DNA of 20,845 nucleotides from an uncultured Candidatus Saccharibacteria bacterium (GCA_938030585.1 CALHIA010000018.1:1-20845), one strand, 5' to 3'; counted from the stretch's first letter, positions 1 through 8,369 are shown. Translations and numbers: made by a program. Notes: a model not told the origin generated them from the letters alone.

Positions 1-302
1 CAGATGGTCAACCATATAGCTTGGAAATTAGCTCCTGCAAGGCAGCTGATAGCTACGATCCAGAATCTAAGGAATGCAAGAATGGTCAACGTTCTCACTA
101 CACCTTCACCCAACAATCTGAAGGCACCGAAGATAATACTTCAAATGACCGCTACGCATCCAAGGGTACTGCTGGACACACCGTCAGTATCGTAGTGAAC
201 TCTACCTGTGATGGTGAAACTGCCGTCCACTCTACCGGTGGTAACAAAGTTTCCGTCCTTTACAAGCGTGAAGGTGGTGGTGTAATCTGCCGTTCAATCT
301 AA
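1..302 (+). CDS. 3' end of a secreted, probably type IV pilin-like protein (partial)
   Basis: The frame with codons starting at base 3 is open from the window edge to the TAA at 300-302, about 99 residues, so this is the C-terminal part of a longer protein. The visible part is rich in Ser, Thr, Gly and Asn and has four cysteines, with no membrane segment. It ends in a pattern VSVLYKREGGGVIC-RSI. From memory, C-terminal pilin-like proteins of Saccharibacteria and other CPR bacteria often end in a similar K-EGGG-xxC pattern after a Cys-containing strand, so a minor or major type IV pilin is my best guess. The N-terminal prepilin segment that would prove it is outside the window. It is the only plus-strand protein gene in the left part and is followed by a strong terminator. 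An ATG at base 4 is in another frame and is not the start. Confidence 0.55.
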   Translation, partial: DGQPYSLEISSCKAADSYDPESKECKNGQRSHYTFTQQSEGTEDNTSNDRYASKGTAGHTVSIVVNSTCDGETAVHSTGGNKVSVLYKREGGGVICRSI

Positions 303-317
303 TCAATTTAGGTTAAG

Positions 318-346
318 AAAATCTCCCAGCGATGGGAGATTTTTTA
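318..346. terminator. Bidirectional intrinsic terminator between converging genes
   Basis: An 8-bp perfect stem (321-328 with 333-340, ATCTCCCA/TGGGAGAT) is closed by a GCGA tetraloop of the GNRA type. On the plus strand it is followed by T5 and on the minus strand by TTTTCTT. It lies between the plus-strand gene ending at 302 and ung, which ends at 408 on the minus strand, so it can serve both. Confidence 0.9.
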
Positions 347-407
347 TGTTATGGAAGAAGAATGAATGGCTTAGACTATTTTAGATTTTAGATTTTATTT
401 TATGATT

Positions 408-1091
408 TCACCACTGAATTTCTTCATAACCATGAGACTTCAAAAATTGATTAGCCCGAGAAAATGGTTTGGACCCAAAAAATCCACGATAGGCTGAAAG
501 TGGCGAGGGATGAGCCGATTGCAAAACTAAATGCTTCGATCGATCGATAAGTTTGGCTTTAGTTTGAGCATCAGAACCCCAGAGAATAAATACGGCGTGC
601 GGAAGTTTGGCACTAAGCATCTTTACACAGTCTTCCGTAATTTGTTCCCAACCGATTTGACGGTGCGAGCCAGCATGACCTTTTTCAACCGTCAGGACAT
701 TATTTAGGAGAAAGACTCCTTGTTCGAGCCATGGAGTGAGATCGCCGTTTTGAATAATGGTTTGCCCGAGATCGGCTTGTACTTCTTTTAAAATATTTCG
801 GAGACTCGGCGCAAGCTTAGTAGTTTGAACGGAAAACGCTAAGCCGTCAGCTACTCCTGGGGTATGATAGGGATCTTGACCAAGAATCACTACCTTAATT
901 TCTTCGAGGGGCAACTGGAAAACTCGAAAAATCTGTGTGGGGGCAGGATAAATTTCTTGAGGATTCAATGTAGATGAATTAAAAAATTCTAGCAAGGAAT
1001 CGAACCTTCCAGCCACAAGTTCAGCCTGAAAAAACTCACGAAATTCTGGCGAAAGTTCAGTGGATGCCAAGAGTTTCGTGAGGTTAATCAT
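408..1091 (-). CDS. ung: Uracil-DNA glycosylase, family 1
   Basis: This enzyme cuts uracil bases out of DNA at the start of base excision repair. The 227-residue protein has the normal length and all family-1 landmarks: the water-activating loop GQDPYH at residues 71-76 (catalytic Asp73), the AFSV segment near 85-88, LLNNVLTV at 128-135 with the uracil-recognising Asn130, and the minor-groove loop HPSPLSAYRGFFG starting at catalytic His194. The ATG at 1091 lies 6 bp after the stop of the upstream ABC exporter gene, so ung is probably the last gene of that operon, although the two functions are unrelated. No good Shine-Dalgarno is visible before the ATG, so translational coupling is likely. 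The stop is TGA, evidence that TGA is not reassigned here. Confidence 0.96.
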   Translation of the reverse strand: MINLTKLLASTELSPEFREFFQAELVAGRFDSLLEFFNSSTLNPQEIYPAPTQIFRVFQLPLEEIKVVILGQDPYHTPGVADGLAFSVQTTKLAPSLRNILKEVQADLGQTIIQNGDLTPWLEQGVFLLNNVLTVEKGHAGSHRQIGWEQITEDCVKMLSAKLPHAVFILWGSDAQTKAKLIDRSKHLVLQSAHPSPLSAYRGFFGSKPFSRANQFLKSHGYEEIQW

Positions 1092-1097
1092 CTTTAT

Positions 1098-2909
1098 TTA
1101 TTCCGCTTCTTCAGAAAATTGCGAATTATAAAGCTCAGCATAGAAACCATCAAGCTTCATCAATTCATCATGGTTGCCATGCTCGACAATATTCCCCTCT
1201 TTCATCACGAGGATAATGTCGGCGTTGCGAATAGTCGAGAGACGGTGTGCGATGACGAAGGAAGTACGACCTTCGGTGAGTTTATCGAAGGCACGCTGAA
1301 TAATTTGCTCGGTGCGCGTATCGACATTAGAAGTAGCCTCATCGAGAATCATCATTTTCGGATTAGTAATGATGGCGCGTGTAATCGTAAGAAGCTGTTT
1401 TTCACCGGCGGAGATATTATCGGAATCTTCAGAAATTTTAGTCTCGTAACCATCAGGAAGTGACTTGATAAAATGGTCGATACCAGTCATTTTAGCAGCG
1501 GCTTCGACCTGCTCGAAAGTAACATTAGAGGAGCCATATTTAAGGTTTTCTAAGATAGTACCTGAGAATAGCCATGTATCCTGCAATACCATACCGAAGA
1601 GACTACGCACTTCACTGCGTTTCATTTGTTTAGTAGAGACACCGTCAATTTTAATTTCGCCGCTCTGAATATCATAGAAACGCATAAGAAGACTAACGAT
1701 AGTGGTTTTACCGGCACCGGTCGGGCCCACGATGGCTACCTGCATACCAGGTTCGATTTTAATAGAAAAATCCTTAATAATTGGCTTGACGCCGTCGTAA
1801 CTAAAATTCACATGAGAGAATTCCACTTCGCCACGGAATTTACTATCTTTGGTGATAGATTTAAATTGACTAGCAAAATCTTCGGCAACTTCTTCTGGTT
1901 CTTCAAGGAAGTTAAAAACACGATCCGCGGCAGCCAAGGTTTGCTGAATAGTAGAAGAGAGTTGTGCGGTATCGGCAATTGGCTGAGTGAAACGACTGAC
2001 ATATTGCAAGAAAGCCAAGATACTTCCGACAGTAAGGGCGCCAATTAGAGCATAGTAGCCACCGAGCAGACAAATACCAACAAAAGCTAAATCGAGGAAG
2101 AGGTGAGTAATAGGGTAGGTGAGTGAGCCATAAAATTCACCCTTAAAAGTTTCCTGATAAAGTTTTTCGTTAACCGTAGCAAAATCTTGTTTGGATTTTT
2201 CCGCATGATTATTAGCCTTAATGATGAGCTGGCCACCATAATTTTCTTCGATTTCCGAGTTTAATTTACCGAGAGTTTTGCGTTGCTTTTTGTAATATTC
2301 TGAGCACTTCTTTACAACTTTAGAAACGGCCAGCATGGAGATTGGTACCACAATGACAGAAACGGCCGACATGGGGATAGAAATATAAATCATCATACCA
2401 AGGTAACCAACCAGAAGCGTAATGTTGGTAATAATTTGAGAAAGGGTTTGCGAGAGTGAAGAAGCGATAGTTTCCACATCGTTAGTCATAATCGACATAG
2501 TGTCACCATTCTGAGTTTTATCAAAATAGGACATCGGCAAACGCGAAAACTTAGCTAGAATTTGGCGTTTCATTTCTTTGGCATATTTAGCCGAAATAAC
2601 TGCGGCAACATAGCCCTCAACATAACTGATAGTAGCAGAGATAAGGTAGAGACCAACTAGGGTTAAAAGTAGTGAGCTGATACGAGCGAAATTAATTTCC
2701 TGACCAGCACGCAAAGCGTCAAAAGCTTCAGTAGTAATGAGACCCAGAAGATATGGACCGGCCACTACAAGTCCGGCCGACATTAGAGCAAGCAGCGCCG
2801 AGCCGAGCAAACCAAAACGATATTTTTTCACAGAAGCGAGGAAGCGCTTAATAGTCTGCTTAGATGCTCGAGTAGTTTTCTTTTGAGTGCTTTTTGAATT
2901 TTTAGACAT
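1098..2909 (-). CDS. ABC exporter half-transporter, canonical ATPase subunit (type IV, heterodimeric multidrug/peptide type)
   Basis: Fused membrane and ATPase half-transporter. Six hydrophobic segments occupy roughly residues 30-320 after a basic tail. The ATPase domain has Walker A GPTGAGKTT (395-403), Q-loop Gln443, Walker B MMILDE with catalytic Glu524, and switch His555 (IAHR). The signature is unusual, SAGEK at 500-504 instead of LSGGQ. It is the partner of the upstream gene, whose Walker B and switch residues are degenerate, so the pair fits the asymmetric heterodimers typified by TM287/288, LmrCD and BmrCD. Start: a longer frame opens at 2948 but overlaps the upstream gene. The ATG at 2909 gives 603 residues, sits 1 bp after the upstream TAA and follows an excellent AAGGAGGG Shine-Dalgarno at about 2916-2923. 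The substrate cannot be told from sequence. Confidence 0.93.
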   Translation of the reverse strand: MSKNSKSTQKKTTRASKQTIKRFLASVKKYRFGLLGSALLALMSAGLVVAGPYLLGLITTEAFDALRAGQEINFARISSLLLTLVGLYLISATISYVEGYVAAVISAKYAKEMKRQILAKFSRLPMSYFDKTQNGDTMSIMTNDVETIASSLSQTLSQIITNITLLVGYLGMMIYISIPMSAVSVIVVPISMLAVSKVVKKCSEYYKKQRKTLGKLNSEIEENYGGQLIIKANNHAEKSKQDFATVNEKLYQETFKGEFYGSLTYPITHLFLDLAFVGICLLGGYYALIGALTVGSILAFLQYVSRFTQPIADTAQLSSTIQQTLAAADRVFNFLEEPEEVAEDFASQFKSITKDSKFRGEVEFSHVNFSYDGVKPIIKDFSIKIEPGMQVAIVGPTGAGKTTIVSLLMRFYDIQSGEIKIDGVSTKQMKRSEVRSLFGMVLQDTWLFSGTILENLKYGSSNVTFEQVEAAAKMTGIDHFIKSLPDGYETKISEDSDNISAGEKQLLTITRAIITNPKMMILDEATSNVDTRTEQIIQRAFDKLTEGRTSFVIAHRLSTIRNADIILVMKEGNIVEHGNHDELMKLDGFYAELYNSQFSEEAE

Positions 2910-2910
2910 A

Positions 2911-4680
2911 TTATTTTCCCTCCTTAGCCTGGCGCATTTCATCCGCAAATTCTTCTTCCGAGAATTGAGACTTCGCGATTTCTTGATAGACTTTACATTT
3001 TTTCAAGAGCTCCAAATGGGTCCCTTTCCCTACCATCTTGCCCTGATCGAGTACAATAATTTGCTCAGCTTCTTTAATCGTACTAATACGTTGCGCCACA
3101 ATCAGCACGACAGTATCCTGAATTTCCGACTTCAAATCTTCTCGGAGCTTCTTGTCAGTTTTCATGTCAAGAGCCGAAAAAGCATCATCGAAAATTAAAA
3201 TTTCAGGTTGCTTAGCTAAAGCACGAGCGATGGCGAGACGCTGCCTTTGACCACCGGAAACATTGGTACCACCTTGAGAAATTGGCGCATCATACTGATC
3301 TTTTAATTTGGTAATAAATTCTTCAGCTTGAGCAATTTTAGCGGCATGACGCATACGCGCATCAAGTTCCGACTTTTTAAGATTTTCGACACCATAAAGA
3401 ATGTTACTGCGAACGGTACCAGTGAAGAGATAGCCTTTCTGTGGGACGTATCCGATTTTATCCATGAGGGCATTTTCAGTATACTCCTTGATGTTGAGAT
3501 TATTAATTAAAACCTCACCCTCGGTGGCGTCGAAGAAACGTGGTACGAGGTTAATTAAGGTGGACTTACCGGAACCAGTGGAACCAATGAAGGCAGTAGT
3601 TTGGCCAGCTTTCGCAACAAAAGAAATATCCTCGATGATGGCTTCAGATTTTTTACCATAAGAAAAACTCACATGCTTAAATTCCACCGAAGGAACCTCA
3701 CTAGGCGTTTTAGTCATTTGATGCTTAAAAACAATTTGACTCTTGGTTTCAAGGACTTCAGAAATGCGCTTGCTCGAAACATTGCCACGAGGAATCATAA
3801 CAAAGAGAAAAGTTAAGGAGAGGAAGGACATGAGAACCTGCGCAGAATATTGCGAGAAGGCAATCATGCGACCGAGATAACTCATATCGGTATGAAGATT
3901 AGAAACACCGATAAAGATAATGAGAACGGCGGAAAGATTAAAGACTAGATTCACTACTGGCTGCTGAAAAGCCATAACTTTAGAAATATAAATATCCGTA
4001 GTCTTTAATTTTTCATTACTACGTTCAAATTTATTTTCTTCATACTTCTGCTTATTAAGCGCGCGAATCACCTTGATACCAGTAAGATTTTCACGCGTAA
4101 TGGAATTGATTTTATCCAAGATTTTTTGGTAGACCTTAAATTTTGGAATGGCAAGACTGATTAAAATCGCCGCCTGAATAAAGAGAATGGCCACCGAAAC
4201 GGCAATAATCCAAGTCATGTTCGGCGCAGTACGAAAAGCCTGAATAATCGCCCCGATTGCCATAAATGGCACGCGCACCATCATGGTGAGACTCATAATC
4301 AGAGTACGCTGAACGGTCCAGATATCGGCGGTGGTACGAGTAATGAGTGAAGCGGTAGAAAATTTTTCGACGTCAGTAAAAGAAAGCGACATCACCTTGG
4401 CGAAGACGTCCTTGCGCATATCCATAGCGACGCGACTACTTACTTTGGCGGAAAAATAAGATGAAACAATACTACCAAGTGAGCCCAGTGCGGTCACACC
4501 GAGCATGAGTAGGCCGGTTTGAAAAATAAAGCTCATATTAGATTCGGCTACACCCTTATTCATAATATCTGAACTTAGGGCAGGCAGCTCAAGGGCGGTA
4601 TAAACCTGTAGTGCGACGCCTAAGACAATTAAAAGGCATTGCCAAAAATAAGGTTTTAAATATTTGATAGATTTTAGCAT
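2911..4680 (-). CDS. ABC exporter half-transporter, degenerate ATPase subunit
   Basis: First gene of the exporter operon, 589 residues: a six-helix membrane domain (about 1-320) and an ATPase domain. Walker A is GSTGSGKST (366-374), Q-loop Gln414, signature VSGGQ (474-478). The residue after the Walker B aspartate is Asp499 (ILIFDD) instead of the catalytic Glu, and the switch is Gln530 (VAQR) instead of His. These are the same two substitutions known from the degenerate site of TM287/288-type heterodimers. With the partner's abnormal signature they would form one weak and one fully active ATP site. The ATG at 4680 follows an AGAAGGA Shine-Dalgarno about 6 nt upstream. Likely role: export of drugs, lipids or peptides across the cytoplasmic membrane. 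Confidence 0.93.
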   Translation of the reverse strand: MLKSIKYLKPYFWQCLLIVLGVALQVYTALELPALSSDIMNKGVAESNMSFIFQTGLLMLGVTALGSLGSIVSSYFSAKVSSRVAMDMRKDVFAKVMSLSFTDVEKFSTASLITRTTADIWTVQRTLIMSLTMMVRVPFMAIGAIIQAFRTAPNMTWIIAVSVAILFIQAAILISLAIPKFKVYQKILDKINSITRENLTGIKVIRALNKQKYEENKFERSNEKLKTTDIYISKVMAFQQPVVNLVFNLSAVLIIFIGVSNLHTDMSYLGRMIAFSQYSAQVLMSFLSLTFLFVMIPRGNVSSKRISEVLETKSQIVFKHQMTKTPSEVPSVEFKHVSFSYGKKSEAIIEDISFVAKAGQTTAFIGSTGSGKSTLINLVPRFFDATEGEVLINNLNIKEYTENALMDKIGYVPQKGYLFTGTVRSNILYGVENLKKSELDARMRHAAKIAQAEEFITKLKDQYDAPISQGGTNVSGGQRQRLAIARALAKQPEILIFDDAFSALDMKTDKKLREDLKSEIQDTVVLIVAQRISTIKEAEQIIVLDQGKMVGKGTHLELLKKCKVYQEIAKSQFSEEEFADEMRQAKEGK

Positions 4681-4702
4681 GTTTGTTCCTTCTGAATAAA
4701 TA

Positions 4703-4731
4703 ATTATAACAAAAAAATCAGATTAATTAAA
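4703..4731 (-). promoter_or_regulatory. Candidate promoter of the ABC exporter/ung operon
   Basis: A perfect TATAAT lies at 4703-4708 on the minus strand, 22 nt before the ATG at 4680, leaving room for the Shine-Dalgarno. The -35 region at about 4726-4731 is AT-rich with only a weak TTTAAT match. The three-copy repeat and its G8 tract begin just upstream. Confidence 0.5.
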
Positions 4732-4735
4732 GGAA

Positions 4736-4856
4736 GAATGTCGCATCCCTTTTATCGGACCGCTCAAGGGGGGGGAGAACGCCGCATGCCTCATTCCGGA
4801 GACACTCAAGGCCGTTCGGCCAAGCTTATGCTCCGTCAGAGGCAAGCGGCATTCTC
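4736..4856. repeat. GC-rich structured element: three copies of a ~35-bp unit, two direct and one inverted, plus a G8 tract
   Basis: Copies: A at 4736-4769 (+), B at 4777-4811 (+), C at 4820-4854 (-). Shared core: GAAYGYCGCWTSCCT, then CGGA, ending in CAAGG or CTTGG. Copies B and C form a hairpin with 18-nt arms (4775-4792 and 4839-4856, 16 pairs, plus one G-U only in minus-strand RNA). Inside are CGGAG/CTCCG and an apical GGCC-N4-GGCC hairpin (4811-4822). A run of eight G (4768-4775) separates A from B. It lies between the stop of the LRR gene at 4915 and the exporter operon at 4680. No U tract follows the hairpin on either strand, so it is not a classical terminator. It could be a small mobile repeat, an RNA structure or a regulatory region. 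Confidence 0.75.
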
Positions 4857-4914
4857 TTTTATAAACCCATAAAAACAGGTTAATTGTAATATTTAACATA
4901 CGGAAACTACTAAA

Positions 4915-6459
4915 TTATGGTTTTCTAGTGAAGTAACCCTGCACACCCAGTCGATCCACGCGAAGCCAGGTTTTATCCGCCGTGGATGGATTAGGAAGAT
5001 ATGAACCGTTACCGCCCCGGAGTTTCTTGCGGTTCTTAAACATATCTGAAAATTCTGCAAGTTTAGATGTATTAAAATCATTATTCACATATATTTTTTC
5101 CAGTTTATCATTATACTCATATCCATTTGGAAGTAAGAACATCTGATTCATTTTTGTCACATTGGAAGTGTCAAAATTGGAAATATCGAGCGAAGTAAGA
5201 TTAAGCATTTCAGAAAACATATCACTCATATCCGTCACCTTGGAAGTGTCGAAGTTGGAGAGATCGAGACTAATGAGATTTGGAACATAAGAGAACATAT
5301 GATTCATATTTATCACCTTGGAAGTGTCAAAACTGAAAAGATTAAGGGTAGTGAGATTGGTCGCACCATTAAACATATAGCTCATATTTGTCACCTTGGA
5401 AGTGTCGAAGTTGGAGAGATTAAGCGTAGTGAGTTTAGGCATGACAGCAAACATATAGCTCATATCCGTCACATTGGATGTGTTGAAGTTAGAGAGATTA
5501 AGCGTAGTGAGATTAGACATAACATTAAACATAGCGTGCATATTCGTCACCTTGGAAGTGTCAAAGTTAGAGAGATCAAGTTCTAAGATGTTTCTGATTT
5601 TTTGTTCATCAAGTCTTGAATAGAACATCCTACCGCTATCCGTATTTAAGTAAACTTTCTCGGTTTCAGCGTAATAATAAGCTGTTTTATCGGTCGGATC
5701 TAACCAAAGTTTAATTTCATAATCAGATTCCTCATCTTCAATATTCACTGCATTCATGGAAGCGGTTGGCACTACGGTACTCTTCTTAAAATACTTAATT
5801 TCACTCGTCGCGGTTACAAGAGATTTTAATTTTGTATTAAAATCAGGACCTTCGGTCATGATGGCGATATGGTCATAATTATTAGTTAGAATTGAAAATA
5901 TTAGTTTATTTGAATATCTGCCACTTTCAAGATTATCGCTTAGTTTCATGCCAATTTTTATACCATTCGATTCGTTGCCGTTAGTCTTTGCTGTAGTCTG
6001 TAAGATTTGTGCTGGGGCAGAAAGAGCCGGAATCGGCGCATAGTTCGTGGACGCCCCAAACTTATAGCCCCAAGTATTATTTGGTAAATTATTTAACGAT
6101 AAATTCGCACTAATCGAATTAATTTTCGCGCCATTTGAAGAATCATTATTTACTAGTGCTGTTTCGTTAGTCTCTGAATTCAGAGTTGCCGCATAGCCAG
6201 TCTTGTTATTTGTATTTACTGTAAGATTTAAAGGAATTTCTGTGGTTTTATCTGTTGAATTAATCACTTGATTCCCGTTCACTTGTAAATTCGCTTGATC
6301 CACGGAAGCGGAAAGCGTTGGAGTGAATAAGGCAAATGTGTTATTACTAAAAATTAAATTAGAAAAAGAAATTAAACCTAGGAATAATACAAAAATCTTT
6401 AATTCTCTATTAAACCACCCCCCTCCATGAGGTTTTGTATGTGATTTTTGGCTATTCAT
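4915..6459 (-). CDS. Secreted BspA-type leucine-rich-repeat (DUF285) surface protein
   Basis: A 514-residue protein. A signal peptide (hydrophobic 21-38) probably ends after Ala43 (NTFA). Residues 44-195 form a beta-rich module with PTLS, NNTWGY and GRYSNKLIFS motifs seen in many CPR surface proteins. A linker with a YYYAETEKVYLN block (about 250-290) is followed by six 26-residue LRRs at 294-449 of the form LxLSNFDTSxVTxMxxMF. The C-terminal cap (450-514) contains LRGGNGS, PSTADKTWLR and GYFTRKP. There is no LPXTG or C-terminal anchor, so surface attachment is unclear. BspA-type repeats in other bacteria bind host or matrix proteins; adhesion is inferred. It is a paralogue of the gene at 8392-10146. 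A -10 box lies 6 nt before the ATG, so translation is probably leaderless. Confidence 0.85.
   Translation of the reverse strand: MNSQKSHTKPHGGGWFNRELKIFVLFLGLISFSNLIFSNNTFALFTPTLSASVDQANLQVNGNQVINSTDKTTEIPLNLTVNTNNKTGYAATLNSETNETALVNNDSSNGAKINSISANLSLNNLPNNTWGYKFGASTNYAPIPALSAPAQILQTTAKTNGNESNGIKIGMKLSDNLESGRYSNKLIFSILTNNYDHIAIMTEGPDFNTKLKSLVTATSEIKYFKKSTVVPTASMNAVNIEDEESDYEIKLWLDPTDKTAYYYAETEKVYLNTDSGRMFYSRLDEQKIRNILELDLSNFDTSKVTNMHAMFNVMSNLTTLNLSNFNTSNVTDMSYMFAVMPKLTTLNLSNFDTSKVTNMSYMFNGATNLTTLNLFSFDTSKVINMNHMFSYVPNLISLDLSNFDTSKVTDMSDMFSEMLNLTSLDISNFDTSNVTKMNQMFLLPNGYEYNDKLEKIYVNNDFNTSKLAEFSDMFKNRKKLRGGNGSYLPNPSTADKTWLRVDRLGVQGYFTRKP
5113..5580 (-). repeat. Six in-frame 78-bp repeats coding for LRR units
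   Basis: Six successive 78-bp units (26 codons) are highly alike at DNA level; the block around CACCTTGGAAGTGTC recurs in most of them on the plus strand. Such repeats can gain or lose units by recombination without breaking the frame. They are coding repeats, not a CRISPR array. Confidence 0.9.
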
Positions 6460-6465
6460 AGTTTT

Positions 6466-6474
6466 ATTTTAACA
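6466..6474 (-). promoter_or_regulatory. Extended -10 promoter of the LRR gene at 4915-6459 (leaderless type)
   Basis: TG-T-TAAAAT on the minus strand, followed by only 6 nt before the ATG at 6459. A start site 6-8 nt after the -10 box would fall at the start codon. No Shine-Dalgarno is present. Confidence 0.5.
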
Positions 6475-6488
6475 TAAAGTATATGCTT

Positions 6489-6532
6489 TTCCGAAAAGAC
6501 AAATAGTGGTTATTTTAATCTTGTTTTCGGAA
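6489..6532. other. Inverted repeat spanning the permease stop codon
   Basis: TTCCGAAAAGACAA (6489-6502) pairs with TTGTTTTCGGAA (6521-6532) with a small bulge. It covers the last codons of the permease gene and could end or stabilise its mRNA, but no U tract follows on the minus strand. Confidence 0.4.
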
Positions 6533-7408
6533 TTTGTTCTGTAAGACAAAGATAATAACCAATCCAATAATTGAGATTATGGCGATGAGATACATTGTAT
6601 TAAGTGAGACTTCGTGGGAGAAAAAGGAGATTTTATAGTCGAGGGCGGTTTTGACGGCGTCGATAGCTTGGGTCGGAATTTTAGTCTTAGCCATTTCCTG
6701 GAACGGGGCAGTGAGAGCGTGATTTTTAATCAGCGACATGAAATAGGTGCTTGGTAGGAACATAATACTATCACGGAGCAAGGCGGAGAAATTTGAAATT
6801 GGCATATAAGCCCCACAAATAAAACCATAACCGGCACTCACGATATTAGCCACAGCGCTGAGCTGGCCCTGGGTCTTGAGGCCAAAATTTACCACAGAAG
6901 CCAATGCGGTGCCGAAGAACGAAAGCAGCACTACATCACCAAATAGGAGCAAAACATCCTTTAACTCGTAGTACCAACAATTTTGAGTGCGAATATAAAT
7001 TAGACAAAGTACGAGAGCAACGAGATTAATAATAATCGTGGAAATAAAAGTGGCGGCAAAATAAGCTAGGCTCTTGGTGTGACTTTTAACTGGAGAAACA
7101 TCGATATCTTTCGTACTGCCAGTAATCTTATCGTTAACCATCAGAAGATTTGAAGAAAAAGCGACAGTAACACTACAGACCGCGAGGAGACAGGCGAGAA
7201 TTTGACCATTCACTACAGCATTAATTATACCCTCTGGAAGTGCAACGCCTAAGGCGTCTTGATCAAGGCTATTATGAAAGACCCGACCAAGAAAAGTCAC
7301 ATAGAGAGTGAGTAGAATCATTGGCGTGATGAGTGAGGCGAAAAACATCGACTTGTCACTGAAGAAAACTTTGACATTACGAGCAGTAAGGTTGAAGAAT
7401 TTTTTCAT
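6515..7408 (-). CDS. ABC-2 type transporter permease
   Basis: A 297-residue membrane protein with about six hydrophobic segments: one near 21-42, three to four across roughly 69-200, one near 210-222, and a last one near 270-290. This is the layout of ABC-2 (DrrB-like) permeases. The N-terminal stretch KVFFSDKSMFFASLITPMIL is typical of the family. The ATG at 7408 overlaps the TGA of the ATPase gene as ATGA, so the two are co-translated and make one exporter. The C-terminus is basic (QNKFRKQD). The substrate is unknown; members export antibiotics, lipids or glycans. The pair sits between two LRR surface-protein genes, which hints at, but does not prove, a role in surface biogenesis or in handling the same host. 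Confidence 0.88.
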   Translation of the reverse strand: MKKFFNLTARNVKVFFSDKSMFFASLITPMILLTLYVTFLGRVFHNSLDQDALGVALPEGIINAVVNGQILACLLAVCSVTVAFSSNLLMVNDKITGSTKDIDVSPVKSHTKSLAYFAATFISTIIINLVALVLCLIYIRTQNCWYYELKDVLLLFGDVVLLSFFGTALASVVNFGLKTQGQLSAVANIVSAGYGFICGAYMPISNFSALLRDSIMFLPSTYFMSLIKNHALTAPFQEMAKTKIPTQAIDAVKTALDYKISFFSHEVSLNTMYLIAIISIIGLVIIFVLQNKFRKQD

Positions 7409-8361
7409 GATTTTTGCTCCGTTTGAGTTTTAGTGGTTTTTGACTTTGAAATATCGGCGCCTGGCTTACTTTTGGTAACTGCGAGAAAGACATCATCCAG
7501 CGTACTCTTAATCAATTCGAAATCCTGGAAAAGTTCTGGATTTTTCACAATTAATTGCGTGACTACAGCGGAATTTTTGACTTTGATTTGAAAATCTTTA
7601 TGGATTTTTTGATAAGGTAATTTCAGCTTTTTAACTTCTGATTCATCTACGCCATAAAGATGCAAAACATCGGTAGCATATTGAGTTTTTAATTCTAGAG
7701 GTGTACCTTCAGCAATAATTCTTCCCTTGTCCAAAATCGTAACATAGTCAGCATCGGCGGCTTCTTCCATGTAGTGCGTGGTGAGAAAAATTGTCATTTT
7801 AAGATCCTCGCGAAGTTTGGAAATAATCCGCCAAACTTTACTGCGAGTACCTGGGTCAAGGCCAGTGGTCGGCTCATCAAGAATGAGGATTTTCGGCTGA
7901 TGAATAATGGCACGTGCGATGTCGACACGGCGTTTTTGGCCGCCAGAAAGTTTTTGAATTTTCTGATTTTTAATTTCGGCGAGATCAAAAAGTTTTTCCA
8001 ATTCCTGATAACGAGCTTTGAATTCTTGGCCAAAAATACCATAGAAGCCAGCGCGGAATTTAAGATTTTCATAAACGGTGAGAGTTTTATCGAGGATGGA
8101 ATCCTGAAAAACCACGCCAATTTGATTTTTAATTTTATCGAGATGAGTGGCGACATCTTGGCCACAAATAGTAATGCGTCCAGAATCAATCTTCAGCCCA
8201 CCATACATCATAGAGATAGTAGTAGATTTACCAGCACCATTAATACCGAGAAAAGCGAAGAGGCTGCCTTCATAAACTTCTAAATTAATCTTGCGGACAG
8301 CCTTGGTTTTGCCGAAGCTTTTCTCAAGATTTTCAATTTTGATAATTGTCTGTTGAGTCAT
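7405..8361 (-). CDS. ABC-2 transporter ATP-binding protein (DrrA/CcmA-like)
   Basis: A 318-residue ATPase with Walker A GINGAGKST (39-47), Q-loop Gln86, signature LSGGQ (138-142), Walker B ILILDE with Glu163, D-loop GLD, and switch His196 in TTHYMEEA. All catalytic residues are intact. After about residue 225 comes the C-terminal domain common in DrrA-like proteins, ending STLDDVFLAVT and a polar Lys/Thr-rich tail of about 25 residues. It powers the permease encoded by the overlapping next gene. The ATG at 8361 has no Shine-Dalgarno; TATAAT lies 8 nt upstream, so the mRNA may be leaderless. The stop is TGA. Confidence 0.94.
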   Translation of the reverse strand: MTQQTIIKIENLEKSFGKTKAVRKINLEVYEGSLFAFLGINGAGKSTTISMMYGGLKIDSGRITICGQDVATHLDKIKNQIGVVFQDSILDKTLTVYENLKFRAGFYGIFGQEFKARYQELEKLFDLAEIKNQKIQKLSGGQKRRVDIARAIIHQPKILILDEPTTGLDPGTRSKVWRIISKLREDLKMTIFLTTHYMEEAADADYVTILDKGRIIAEGTPLELKTQYATDVLHLYGVDESEVKKLKLPYQKIHKDFQIKVKNSAVVTQLIVKNPELFQDFELIKSTLDDVFLAVTKSKPGADISKSKTTKTQTEQKS

Positions 8362-8369
8362 TAAATATA

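Noticed and set aside
4..195. 63-residue plus-strand frame at the left edge
   Set aside because: It overlaps the open partial gene that runs to 302 in another frame; that frame ends directly before a terminator and has protein-like composition.
2910..2948. Upstream start for the second ABC exporter subunit
   Set aside because: The extra 13 residues overlap the previous gene and lack a ribosome site; AAGGAGGG points to the ATG at 2909.
4775..4856. Integron attC site or simple intrinsic terminator
   Set aside because: The GTTRRRY/RYYYAAC boxes of attC are not present at the arm ends, no integrase gene is near, and no U run follows the hairpin on either strand.
5113..5580. CRISPR-like regular repeats
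   Set aside because: The 78-bp periodicity is in frame and codes for leucine-rich-repeat units of a secreted protein; there are no unique spacers and no cas genes.
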